Shown here: in pieces, positions 49,954 to 58,143 of the stretch | Layout of the letters: every line of letters starts with the position of its first letter | How positions within the stretch are numbered: the first letter of the stretch is position 1 | DNA from: Flavisphingopyxis sp963800335 | Lineage (GTDB): Bacteria; Pseudomonadota; Alphaproteobacteria; Sphingomonadales; Sphingomonadaceae | Assembly: GCA_963800335.1 (NCBI GenBank) | Contig: CAWDAN010000006.1 | Span: 1-64,000, forward strand | Direction of reading: 5' to 3' | Length of the DNA stretch: 64,000 nucleotides | The notes under the pieces: generated by a model | Told to the model about the DNA's origin: nothing | The model's database searches: none | The model's input: the letters and a program-made list of their open reading frames with translations, nothing else | Position numbers and translations under genes: made by a program

Positions 49954-50976
49954 TTGCCGGTGCCACATAAGATTATTTCCGAACTCGTGATTGGCGACAG
50001 TGAGGCAATCTCCTCGGTCCGCACAATGATCCGTTTTTCGATCAATGCCCGGGCAAGTGTGATGATCACCGGACCTTCGGGCTGTGGTAAGGAAGTTGTC
50101 GCCCAGGCCATCCATCGCGCCTCGCCGCGCAAGGACCAGCCCTTCATCGCGGTCAACAGCGGTGCGATCGCGGCAGACCTCATCGAGTCTGAGCTGTTCG
50201 GCCATGAAAGCGGCAGCTTCACCGGCGCGACGGGCCGCCATGTCGGCCTGTTCGAACAGGCCAATGGCGGCACGCTGTTCCTTGACGAGATCGGCGAGAT
50301 GCCGCTCGCACTCCAGGTCAAGCTCCTGCGCGTGATCGAGGAACGCTCGATCCGCCGCGTCGGCGGGACCAAGCAGATCCCGGTCGATGTCCGCATCATC
50401 GCCGCGACCAATCGCGACTTGCAGCAGGAAATCGCCAACGGCAGCTTCCGCGAGGACCTGTTCTATCGCCTGTGCGTCATTCCCATCAAGATTCCCTCGC
50501 TGGCCGCCCGTCCCGAAGACGTCGGCCCGCTCGTCGCGCATTTCATCAATTTGATCGAGCCCGGCGAAGAACGCCCGGTGCTGAGCGAAGCGGCGATCGA
50601 ACGCCTGTGTGCCTACAATTGGCCGGGCAACGTGCGCGAACTGCGCAATGTCGTCGAACGCGCCGGAATTTTCTTCCCCGGCCAGACGATCGGTCGCGAA
50701 GAGGTCGAACTCCTCCTCGCCGAAACGTCGGTTGTGCCGATGTTCCTCCATACCGCCGATCGCCCCGAGGCAATGGTGGCTAATGTCGAATTCGCCGAAG
50801 GTTTCTCGCTTCAGGACCATTTGCAGGCCGAAGAACGCCGGCTGTTGGTCGATGCGCTCGTCGAATGCGGCGGCGTGATCGCCCAGGCGGCGCGCCTCGT
50901 CGACGTCCAGCGCACGACTTTTGTCGAAAAGATGCGGCGTCACAATATCTCGCGCGACGAACGCCAGGTCGCCTGA
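49954..50976 (+). CDS. Sigma-54-dependent transcriptional activator (FlbD/FleQ-like, no receiver domain)
   Basis: 340 residues; start is TTG 49954 or GTG 49960, both after a run of G. There is no response-regulator domain: the AAA+ domain begins near residue 8. Walker A GPSGCGKE (40-47), the sigma-54-contact loop GSFTGA (87-92; canonical GAFTGA), Walker B GGTLFLDE (105-112) and NWPGNVRELRN are present. A Fis-type helix-turn-helix ends the protein (LVDVQRTTFVEKMRRHN). It likely activates flagellar promoters, as FlbD does in Caulobacter. Its 3' end faces fliS. Confidence 0.88.
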   Translation: MPVPHKIISELVIGDSEAISSVRTMIRFSINARASVMITGPSGCGKEVVAQAIHRASPRKDQPFIAVNSGAIAADLIESELFGHESGSFTGATGRHVGLFEQANGGTLFLDEIGEMPLALQVKLLRVIEERSIRRVGGTKQIPVDVRIIAATNRDLQQEIANGSFREDLFYRLCVIPIKIPSLAARPEDVGPLVAHFINLIEPGEERPVLSEAAIERLCAYNWPGNVRELRNVVERAGIFFPGQTIGREEVELLLAETSVVPMFLHTADRPEAMVANVEFAEGFSLQDHLQAEERRLLVDALVECGGVIAQAARLVDVQRTTFVEKMRRHNISRDERQVA

Positions 50977-51003
50977 TCGATTGCCGCGCGGACCTTTCGG
51001 GTC

Positions 51004-51396
51004 TTAGCGCTTGCCGATCTCGGTCCAGGCGTCGGCCACTTCCGAAATGATATCACGCGCGGCCTGCAATTTCGCGGCCGCCTCTTCGCCGCGAGCATCG
51101 TTGAGACAGTTCGACGCTTCGCGATAGACGATCGCGAGCGCTGTCGAGATATCGCCGCCACGCTCGAAATCGAGGCTTTCTTCCAGCGCATTGAGGATGT
51201 CCGACGCCTTTGCGCGCGATTGCAGCATCGCCGCGATATCGCCGCGATCGACGCACCGCGCCGCGCGATCGATGCGCAGCAACAGCTGTTCGAACAGGAT
51301 CGCGACCAGTTCGTGCGGCGAGGCGGCCGCGACCCGGCTGGTTGCGTCAAGGGCGCCATAGCTCTGCGCCACGCTGCGATTGCCCGCGTAATACAT
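51004..51396 (-). CDS. fliS: Flagellin export chaperone FliS
   Basis: 130 residues, all helical, the usual length. The start YYAGNRSVAQSYGALDA followed by ASPHELVAILFEQLLLRIDRA, split as SPHELVAIL and EQLLLRIDRA, matches FliS. It binds the C-terminus of flagellin and keeps it from polymerising before export. Twenty bases after fliD, and the last gene of this minus-strand block. No flagellin gene lies in the window. Confidence 0.92.
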   Translation of the reverse strand: MYYAGNRSVAQSYGALDATSRVAAASPHELVAILFEQLLLRIDRAARCVDRGDIAAMLQSRAKASDILNALEESLDFERGGDISTALAIVYREASNCLNDARGEEAAAKLQAARDIISEVADAWTEIGKR

Positions 51397-51416
51397 CGTC
51401 GAATTCCTTGTCGATT

Positions 51417-52829
51417 CTAGTTGTTGTTGCTGCCGTTCCAGACCGAGGCCTGCTGTTCGACATACTGTTGCGTCTGCCGCAGGATCGCCAGCTGGCGGTC
51501 CATGTTCGAGAACGTCTGTTGCAGGTTGGCCTGATAACGCGTGATGTCGTCGTCGAGCTTCTCGCGCAGCTCGGCGAGCTGCTTGTTGACCGCGGCAAAG
51601 CGCGTCTTGGCCAGCGTCAGCGGGCTGTTCTGGTCCTCCAGCGCGGTGCGCACCGATTGCAGCGTACCGGCAATTCCGGGATGGTCGGCGTCGGGGTCGA
51701 TCGGGTCGAGCATCTGCGCGACGGCATCGGGATCGGCCGCCATGGCGCGATCGAACGTGGCGCCGTCGAGTTCCAGCGTACCGTCGCGCGCGGTCCGAAT
51801 GCCGATGTCGGCGAGCGTGCGAAAAGGTCCATCGACCGAAAGGACGGTCGAGCTCATCCGGCCAAGCCGCGTGGCCATGTCGCGGATCGCGCGGTTGCCG
51901 GCGAGCGGACCGCCCGATGCGCTGTCGGTGCCCGGCGCGGTGGCCGTGTTGAGGCCGCGCTTGAGCGTGTTGTAGGCGTCGATGAATTCGGTCACGAGGT
52001 CGCGCGTCGTCGCGACGGGCTTGTCGCCCGAAATCGTGATGGCAGCGCCCGGCGCCGCCGACAACAGGTTGAGCCGGACGCCGACGATCGCATTTTCGAT
52101 GACGTTGCTCGAATTTACCAGCTCGATGCCGTCCATCATGACGATGCTGTCGGCGGCGTCGGAAACCTTGGTCATTCCCGTGCCGCTGCCCGACGAATAG
52201 GCGAAGTCGGCGAGCGGGCTTGGCGTGCCGGTGATCGGATCGGGGCCCGGCGCCGTGATCGAGAAACTCTGGTCGGCACCTTGCTTGCCCGATACGACGA
52301 GCCGCGTCCCGCGATTGTCGCTGACGATCTTGGCTGTCACGCCGGCATCGGCGTTATTGATCGCATCGCGCAACCCGGCAAGGCTATCGTTGGTCGCATC
52401 GATGACGATGTCGAATGCGCCGGTGCTGGTCGTCAGCGTCAGCGTACCTGTGCCGACTGCCGCGTCAGGGCCGGTGAAATTGCGCGAAATGATCCGCTGT
52501 TCGGCGGCGAGTTGCTTGACTTCGAGCGAGACCGGCAGCCCCTGGGGCTTTTGGCCGTCGATAAAGCTCGCGGTGGCAACGCCGCCGTTGCTCGATACCA
52601 GGTCGCCGGCAAAGCGCCGCCCGTCGAGGATCCCGCTGAGAGCGTCGGCAAAGGTGTTGAGCGACGATGATGCAGAGGCAAGCGCAGAAATGCGCGCGCT
52701 GTTGAGCTGCTGCTTCTGCTGGATCGTCGCTTCGCGCGGCTCCCGCGTCGCGGCGACGAGGTCGGCGACGAGCTGGGCGGAGTTGATTCCGGACTGGCCG
52801 CTGATCAGGTTGGAAATACTGGAGAGCAT
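51417..52829 (-). CDS. fliD: Flagellar filament cap protein FliD
   Basis: 470 residues. FliD N-terminal domain (about 1-105: SGQSGINSAQLVADLVAATREP), the central region, and FliD C-terminal domain ending in a coiled coil (about 400-460, LREKLDDDITRYQANLQQTFSNMD, quoted here as RYQANLQQTF and FSNMDRQLAIL). It caps the growing filament and guides flagellin folding outside the cell. Operon fliD-fliS. Confidence 0.92.
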   Translation of the reverse strand: MLSSISNLISGQSGINSAQLVADLVAATREPREATIQQKQQLNSARISALASASSSLNTFADALSGILDGRRFAGDLVSSNGGVATASFIDGQKPQGLPVSLEVKQLAAEQRIISRNFTGPDAAVGTGTLTLTTSTGAFDIVIDATNDSLAGLRDAINNADAGVTAKIVSDNRGTRLVVSGKQGADQSFSITAPGPDPITGTPSPLADFAYSSGSGTGMTKVSDAADSIVMMDGIELVNSSNVIENAIVGVRLNLLSAAPGAAITISGDKPVATTRDLVTEFIDAYNTLKRGLNTATAPGTDSASGGPLAGNRAIRDMATRLGRMSSTVLSVDGPFRTLADIGIRTARDGTLELDGATFDRAMAADPDAVAQMLDPIDPDADHPGIAGTLQSVRTALEDQNSPLTLAKTRFAAVNKQLAELREKLDDDITRYQANLQQTFSNMDRQLAILRQTQQYVEQQASVWNGSNNN

Positions 52830-52874
52830 GTGTGCCCCTTTCTGGAAGCTTTAACGGCAGGCGGCGGAAAGGAT

Positions 52875-54017
52875 TTAGCTTTCGGGACGACCGTCTGCAT
52901 CGAAGCGCAGGTCGTCGGGAACGATGATGTCGGGGCGATCGTGCTTGTCGGCCATCTCGGCATCGAGGCGGAAAATGAACGCGAGCAGCGAGGCGACCGC
53001 CATGTAGAGCCGCTCGTCGACGATGTGATTGGGCTTCGACGTGTAATAGATCGCGCGCGTCAGTTCGGGATAATGCAGGATCGGCACCTTGTTCTCGTCG
53101 GCCAGGCTGCGCATGATCAGCGCCAGTTCGCCGCGTCCACGCGCCAGCACGACCGGCGCCGCGTCGCGTTCCTGGTCGTAACGAAGCGCGACTGCGAAAT
53201 GCGTCGGGTTGACGAGCAGCACGGTCGCATCCTCGATCGCCTTGCGCGCCGATCCGCTCGTCATTTCCTGCTGGCGTTGGCGGATCGCCTGTTTGACCTC
53301 GGGCGAGCCTTCGCTTTCCTTGTGCTCGTCCTTCACCTCCTGCTTGGTCATGCTCAGCTTCTTGCTGCGCTGGAACATCTGCGCGGGCACGTCGATCAGC
53401 GCGATGACGACGAGGCAGCCCGCCATCGCGATCAGCGTGAATACGAACATGCCGCCAAAGGCGTCGATGCTGTTGCGGATATCGCCAAGGCCCAGCTGGA
53501 CCATGTCCTTGATCGACGAATAGATGAGGACGGTTCCGACCACGCCCATCAGGCTGACCTTTGCCAAGGCTTTCGACAGTTCGATCAGCGCATGCATGCC
53601 GAACATGCGTTTCAGGCCCGAAGCGGGGTTCATCTTCGACGCCTTGGGCTGAAGCGCCGACCAGCGGAAGCCGAGCGATCCGAGCATCGCCGGGGTCGCG
53701 ATCGTCGTCAGCATCAGGAGCGCGAACAGCCCGCCGAACGGAATCGCCAGCGGCGCGATCAGCCGTAACGTGCGTTCGGCCATGTTGAAATCTTCGATGT
53801 CGGTCGGGGCGAAACTCAGGCCCGATCGGACCACCGCCGAGGTGGCATCGACGAGATAGCTGCCGAACAGCGCGAAAATCGTCGCGCCGCCGATCATGAC
53901 GAGGGCGACGCCGAGCTCCTTCGACTGCAGGACGTCGCCTTTCTTGGCGCTGTCCTTCAACCGTTTTTGGGTTGGATCTTCGGTTTTCTCGCCGCCGCCG
54001 GAGGGTGAATCGGCCAT
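52875..54017 (-). CDS. flhB: Flagellar export switch protein FlhB
   Basis: 380 residues. Four membrane helices (about 35-60, 90-110, 150-170, 187-210) and a cytoplasmic domain with the self-cleavage site NPTH at 270-273 (VLLVNPTHFAVALRYD). FlhB switches the export machine from rod-hook to filament substrates together with FliK. The start EKTEDPTQKRLKDSAKKGDV is the family hallmark. Here flhB lies directly after fliR (three bases), the fliPQR-flhB order common in alphaproteobacteria; flhA is not in the window. Confidence 0.96.
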   Translation of the reverse strand: MADSPSGGGEKTEDPTQKRLKDSAKKGDVLQSKELGVALVMIGGATIFALFGSYLVDATSAVVRSGLSFAPTDIEDFNMAERTLRLIAPLAIPFGGLFALLMLTTIATPAMLGSLGFRWSALQPKASKMNPASGLKRMFGMHALIELSKALAKVSLMGVVGTVLIYSSIKDMVQLGLGDIRNSIDAFGGMFVFTLIAMAGCLVVIALIDVPAQMFQRSKKLSMTKQEVKDEHKESEGSPEVKQAIRQRQQEMTSGSARKAIEDATVLLVNPTHFAVALRYDQERDAAPVVLARGRGELALIMRSLADENKVPILHYPELTRAIYYTSKPNHIVDERLYMAVASLLAFIFRLDAEMADKHDRPDIIVPDDLRFDADGRPES

Positions 54018-54020
54018 GCG

Positions 54021-54800
54021 TCAGCCCCTCACGACGATTTGCGACTGGTCGAGACCGTCGGACATGGCGTTCATCACCGCGTTGGCCATGACGGGAGCTG
54101 CCATCGCCAGCAGGACGAGGCCCGACAACAGCGCAACCGGCAGGCCGACCGCGAACAGGTTCATTGCCGGAGCCGATCGCGCGAGCATCGCCATGACCAG
54201 CTGGATCAGGATCAGCGCGGCACCGACGGGCATCGCGATCAGCAATCCCATCGCGAACAGCGAGGCGCCGAAATCGACGAGGTCGCGGATCGCGGCGAAG
54301 CCGGGAAAGGCGTGGCCGGGGGGCAGCGTTTGGTAGCTGTCGACGATGATCGAGATGAGCATCAGGTGGCCGTCCATCGCGAGCAGCAACAGCGTTGCGA
54401 CAATCGACAGGAACTGGCCGATCACCGGGGTCGACCCGCCCGACTGCGGATCGTTGAGCGAGGCGAAGCCGAGGCCCATCGCGTTGCTCAGCGTCTCGCC
54501 GGCAACGAACGCCGCCGAATAGCCGATCTGCAACGCGAAACCGATCGAGATGCCGACGACGATTTCGCCGGCAATGAAAATGAATCCGGTAAAGCTGACC
54601 AGCGTGTCGGCGGGCATGACCGCGCCGCCCGCGCCGGTCGCGGCAATGCCGATCATCATCGCCAGGATGATGCGCACCTGCAGCGGCACCTGTGCGGCAC
54701 CGAAAATCGGCGCAGCGATCAGCGCGGCCCCGGGCCGGATCATCGCCATGACCCATTGCCACAATTGGTCTTCGGCGCCTGCAAACGCGGGGGCGATCAT
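54021..54800 (-). CDS. fliR: Flagellar export gate protein FliR
   Basis: 259 residues from the ATG in the four-base overlap with fliQ. About six membrane helices. FliR landmarks: IRPGAALIAAPIFG near the start, GEIVVGISIGFALQIGYSAAFVAGE in order (short pieces EIVVGISIG, AFVAGETLS) and a C-terminal NLFAVGLPVALLSGLVLL. Part of the FliPQR export gate in the MS ring. The same frame is open further upstream but only as the shadow of fliQ. Confidence 0.94.
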   Translation of the reverse strand: MIAPAFAGAEDQLWQWVMAMIRPGAALIAAPIFGAAQVPLQVRIILAMMIGIAATGAGGAVMPADTLVSFTGFIFIAGEIVVGISIGFALQIGYSAAFVAGETLSNAMGLGFASLNDPQSGGSTPVIGQFLSIVATLLLLAMDGHLMLISIIVDSYQTLPPGHAFPGFAAIRDLVDFGASLFAMGLLIAMPVGAALILIQLVMAMLARSAPAMNLFAVGLPVALLSGLVLLAMAAPVMANAVMNAMSDGLDQSQIVVRG

Positions 54801-55069
54801 ACGAGCAGTTCCGGGATCCGGTTGAACATGTCGATCGTGAAGTCGGCGATCAGGTAGAGGATCGAGCCGCCGAACAGCGCGAGCATCAGGCCCACCACGA
54901 TCAGCTTCGGCACGAAGCTCAGCGTCGCCTCGTTGATCGACGTCGCTGCCTGGACCATGCCGAGCAGGATGCCGACGACGAGCGCGGGGATAAGGAGCGG
55001 GGCGGCAGCCAGCGCGGTGATCCACAGCGTTTGCTGGGCGATGCCAATGAAGAAGTCGGTCTGTTCCAT
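54797..55069 (-). CDS. fliQ: Flagellar export gate protein FliQ
   Basis: 90 residues with two membrane helices (about 17-40 and 52-76). LGMVQAATSINEATLSFVPK is the highly conserved loop between them. FliQ forms the gate with FliP and FliR. Ten bases after fliP; four-base overlap with fliR. Confidence 0.95.
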   Translation of the reverse strand: MEQTDFFIGIAQQTLWITALAAAPLLIPALVVGILLGMVQAATSINEATLSFVPKLIVVGLMLALFGGSILYLIADFTIDMFNRIPELLV

Positions 55070-55079
55070 GGTCGGCGCC

Positions 55080-55865
55080 TCAGGTTACGAACGAGCCGGC
55101 GAGCGAGCCCATCGTCAGGGCCCAGCCATCGACCAGGACGAACAGGAGCAGCTTGAACGGCATCGAGATGATCGTCGGCGACAGCATCATCATGCCGAGC
55201 GCCATCAGCGTCGATGCCACGACCAGATCGATGATCAGGAAGGGCAGGAAAATCATGAAACCGATCTGGAATGCGGTCTTGAGCTCGCTGGTCACGAACG
55301 CGGGCAGCAGGATCGAGAACGGGATCGCCTCGGCGCTTTCGAAGCTCGGCTTCTTGGCGATGTCCATGAATAGCTTGAGGTCGGTCTGGCGCGTCTGCTT
55401 GACCATGAAGCTGTGGAAGATGTCGCCCGAGGTCGCGACCGCCTGTTCGAGCGTCACCTGGTCGGCGCCATAGGGCTGGATCGCGCGGGCGTTGATCTGC
55501 TCGATCGACGGCGCCATGACGAACAGCGAAAGGAACAGCGACAGGCCGATCAGGACCTGGTTGGGCGGGGTCTGCTGCAGGCCCAGCGCCTGGCGCAGGA
55601 TCGACAGGACGATGATGATGCGGGTGAAGCTGGTCATCATCAGGATCAGCGACGGCAGGATCGTCAGCAGACCCATCATCACGAGGATCTGGAGCGACAG
55701 CGTCAGCGGCGCACCGTCGCCCGATACGTCGCCAAGTGCGCGGGTCAGCGCTTCGGAAGCCCCCGGCGTCTGCGCCGTCAGCTGGGCAGGGACGGCGAGC
55801 AGCAGCCCGGCGAGGCCGAGGCGGAGGAATGTGGCGGGGGCGGGGAGGCGAAGCGACGTGCGCAT
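55080..55865 (-). CDS. fliP: Flagellar export gate protein FliP
   Basis: 261 residues with a cleavable signal peptide (about 1-31, ending LTAQ). Conserved blocks: MGLLTILPSLILMMTSFTRI split as LTILPSLILMMTSF and RIIIVLSILRQALG, TPPNQVLIGLSLFLS, and near the end ASTLMALGMMMLSPTIISMP. FliP is the main ring of the export gate. Four bases separate it from fliO. Confidence 0.96.
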   Translation of the reverse strand: MRTSLRLPAPATFLRLGLAGLLLAVPAQLTAQTPGASEALTRALGDVSGDGAPLTLSLQILVMMGLLTILPSLILMMTSFTRIIIVLSILRQALGLQQTPPNQVLIGLSLFLSLFVMAPSIEQINARAIQPYGADQVTLEQAVATSGDIFHSFMVKQTRQTDLKLFMDIAKKPSFESAEAIPFSILLPAFVTSELKTAFQIGFMIFLPFLIIDLVVASTLMALGMMMLSPTIISMPFKLLLFVLVDGWALTMGSLAGSFVT

Positions 55866-55869
55866 CGGC

Positions 55870-56268
55870 TTACTCCTGGCCCGGGCGGGTAGCGGTGCGC
55901 AGCGCGAGCGCCTTGTTCATGATCGTGCGGAAAGGATTGGCGGGGTCGCCGAGCCCGGCGTCGGGCGTTTCGTTCGCCAATGGCAGCGGCGCGGTGTGCG
56001 CCTCGCGTTCGGCTTCGGTCATCTCGCGCGCGGCGATCTGTTCGATCTTGCCGCGGGTTGCCGACAGCAGGATTCGCTGGCTGCCGAATTCGATCACCGC
56101 GAGCCGGCCCGACGTGCCCATCGAAAGCGTTTCGACGAGGCGCATGTCGCGCTGCTTCACGCCGGGGGCAAGGCCCGGCTGGTATTTACGATAGAGCCAT
56201 AACGCTCCCACGATCATGCCTGCCATGAGCGGCAGCATGATCACCAGCTTGAGTATGTAATACGTCAC
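55870..56268 (-). CDS. fliO: Flagellar biosynthesis protein FliO
   Basis: 132 residues. One N-terminal membrane helix (about 5-26) and a cytoplasmic domain with VETLSMGTSGRLAVIEFGSQRILLSAT, quoted as ETLSMGTSGRLAVIEFG, the FliO core. FliO is a scaffold for FliP ring assembly and is poorly conserved; identification rests on this core and on its place between fliN and fliP. Its start overlaps the fliN stop by one base. Confidence 0.9.
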   Translation of the reverse strand: MTYYILKLVIMLPLMAGMIVGALWLYRKYQPGLAPGVKQRDMRLVETLSMGTSGRLAVIEFGSQRILLSATRGKIEQIAAREMTEAEREAHTAPLPLANETPDAGLGDPANPFRTIMNKALALRTATRPGQE

Positions 56269-56636
56269 TAAGCACGCCTTTCGACCTTCGCACTGCCGAC
56301 GTTTTTCGTGACAACTTCCGCAACGCGGATGCCGAAACGACCGTCGACCGTTACGACTTCCCCCCTTGCAACCAGCGTGCCATTTACGTTGATGTCGAGT
56401 AGGTCGCTCGCCTGGCGGCCGAGTTCGACCACCGATCCTTCGTTCAAGGCCATGATTTCGCTAAGTTTTAGCGAAACGTTGCCGACCTCGACCGAAAGCC
56501 GGACGGGGATGTCGGCGAGGAAGCGATAGTGGTTGGCGCTTTCGTCGGCAAAAGCTGCCCCGGCGTCGCGGCAAGAATTTGCCGCTTCGTTGCCGCCCTG
56601 CTGGGCCAGCGTTGGGGCTTCGGTCATGTCGTTCAT
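56268..56636 (-). CDS. fliN: Flagellar motor switch protein FliN
   Basis: 122 residues; the SpoA (surface presentation) domain spans about 45-115 with LADIPVRLSVEVGNVSLKL in its family form (DIPVRLSVEVG), LNEGSVVELGRQ and NGTLVARGEVVTVDGRFGIRV (short: VARGEVVTVDG). FliN builds the C-ring with FliM and FliG. Three bases after fliM. Confidence 0.95.
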   Translation of the reverse strand: MNDMTEAPTLAQQGGNEAANSCRDAGAAFADESANHYRFLADIPVRLSVEVGNVSLKLSEIMALNEGSVVELGRQASDLLDINVNGTLVARGEVVTVDGRFGIRVAEVVTKNVGSAKVERRA

Positions 56637-56639
56637 AAC

Positions 56640-57557
56640 TTATCCTTTCTCGATATGGTCGATGCGGAAGGCGGCGAGGCCGTTTTGCTCGCCGAGACTG
56701 CCGCGTGCGAAGGTGCGATCGCCGACGATCAGCGGAATGTTCTGGGCCGGCGGAATGGGAATGATGTCGCCGGGCTTGAGGTTGGCGAGCTCGGGTAGCG
56801 TCATCGTCGGACGCGCCAGGATCGAGCGGACGGGCACGAAGACCTCGGCCATCGCGCTGCCCATTTCGAGCCGCCATGCCGGATCGGCGGTAACCGCTTC
56901 GGGGCCCTGGCTCGGGCTCCATTCCTCGCGCGCCGACTGGATCATCGCGATCGGGTAGACGATATCGATGGTGAAGCTGGTCGTGCCGGCAAAGGTCAGC
57001 GTGAACGGCTGGATCATCAGCGCCGCGTCGCCCTTGGCGATCTTCGCTTCCTCGGGGTCGTCGGTCAGGCCGGCGGCGAGGCAGCGGAACGATCCGAACT
57101 CGCCCCACGCGGCGCCGATCGGCATCGCCAGCAAGTCGGCGATGCGGTGCATCAGCCGCAGGTCGGCGGGGGAATATTCGGTTTTTTTCGTCGTGGCGCG
57201 GGATATCGAACCACCGAAAAAGGCGTCGACCAGCGCGGCGATGAGGTCGTGGCCAAGGCGCAGCGCCAGCCGGCCCTTCATCGGCGGCAACTGGTAGAAG
57301 GCGAGGCCCATCGACTGGCCCTGCGCTGCCAGCCAGCTGTCGTGCGTGTCGATGATCGCCTGTTCGGGCGTGACCGTCAGGCGTTCACTGGCGAGCGGCT
57401 GGAGCGCGGTACGCAGGCCGCCGGCGAGCAGCTTGGCGGTCCGCCGAGCGATCGGCATGACGTCGGCTTCGCTGCTGTCGCGCCGCGGAAAGCTGTGCGC
57501 CGCACCCTGCAGCGCGTCTGCAACCGGAGCCGGTGATGTGGGAGCCTGGGTCGCCAT
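56640..57557 (-). CDS. fliM: Flagellar motor switch protein FliM (divergent)
   Basis: 305 residues from the ATG at 57557; the open frame upstream is antisense to fliL coding and is dismissed. The central CheC-like domain is degenerate and the C-terminal SpoA domain (about 235-305) has MTLPELANLKPGDIIPI followed by LIVGDRTFARGSLGEQNGL. The N-terminal CheY-binding peptide of classic FliM (LSQxEIDxLL) is not evident; the protein begins MATQAPTSPAPVADAL. Position between fliL and fliN fits FliM. Divergent sequence is common for FliM in sphingomonads, as I recall. Confidence 0.85.
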   Translation of the reverse strand: MATQAPTSPAPVADALQGAAHSFPRRDSSEADVMPIARRTAKLLAGGLRTALQPLASERLTVTPEQAIIDTHDSWLAAQGQSMGLAFYQLPPMKGRLALRLGHDLIAALVDAFFGGSISRATTKKTEYSPADLRLMHRIADLLAMPIGAAWGEFGSFRCLAAGLTDDPEEAKIAKGDAALMIQPFTLTFAGTTSFTIDIVYPIAMIQSAREEWSPSQGPEAVTADPAWRLEMGSAMAEVFVPVRSILARPTMTLPELANLKPGDIIPIPPAQNIPLIVGDRTFARGSLGEQNGLAAFRIDHIEKG

Positions 57558-57561
57558 GGTC

Positions 57562-58107
57562 TTACTGCAGCACCAGCTTGGTAAAATAGACTTCGCCGAT
57601 GCCGCCAAACCCGGTTTTTTCGACGAGCGTTTCGTTAATCCGGTCGCGCAGCCGGTCGGCCAGCGCCTCTTTCCCGGCGACGGTTTCGAGTTCGAGCCCG
57701 TCGGTATTGGCCAGTTCGAGGACGATCGCATTGCGCACCGCGATGTCGTGATCGGTCAGCGCAGTGATGACGGTCTCGTCATAGAAGGTCGAAACCGCCA
57801 GATCGACCTGGGCAAAGCCGCTGTCGCCGCGCAGGTTGGTGGTGAAGGTCTTCTCGATCGGGTGATAGGTCACCTTGTACTTTTCGGTGTGGGTCAGCTT
57901 GCCGTTGGCCGGGGCCTCGACCTCGTCACCGTCCTTGAGGACAAGCTTGGGCAGGTCGGGTTTCTCTTCGACAGGCGCGCCGCTGACCGAATTGGCATAG
58001 ACATAGCCGCCGCCGCCAAAGGCGCCGCCCACCACGAGAACGGCAATCGCCGACAGCAGCATCTTTTTCTTTTTGCTGCGTTTCTTGGGTTGCTTTTCAG
58101 TCGACAT
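57562..58107 (-). CDS. fliL: Flagellar basal body-associated protein FliL
   Basis: 181 residues. A basic cytoplasmic start (KQPKKRSKKKKMLLS), one membrane helix (about 16-36), and a periplasmic stomatin-like domain (about 75-181) ending VEKTGFGGIGEVYFTKLVLQ, the conserved FliL C-terminus. FliL surrounds the stator and supports torque. Four bases before fliM. Confidence 0.93.
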   Translation of the reverse strand: MSTEKQPKKRSKKKKMLLSAIAVLVVGGAFGGGGYVYANSVSGAPVEEKPDLPKLVLKDGDEVEAPANGKLTHTEKYKVTYHPIEKTFTTNLRGDSGFAQVDLAVSTFYDETVITALTDHDIAVRNAIVLELANTDGLELETVAGKEALADRLRDRINETLVEKTGFGGIGEVYFTKLVLQ

Positions 58108-58143
58108 GTTTGAACTCCGAATGGGTCTTAGTGTGCCGGAAAA

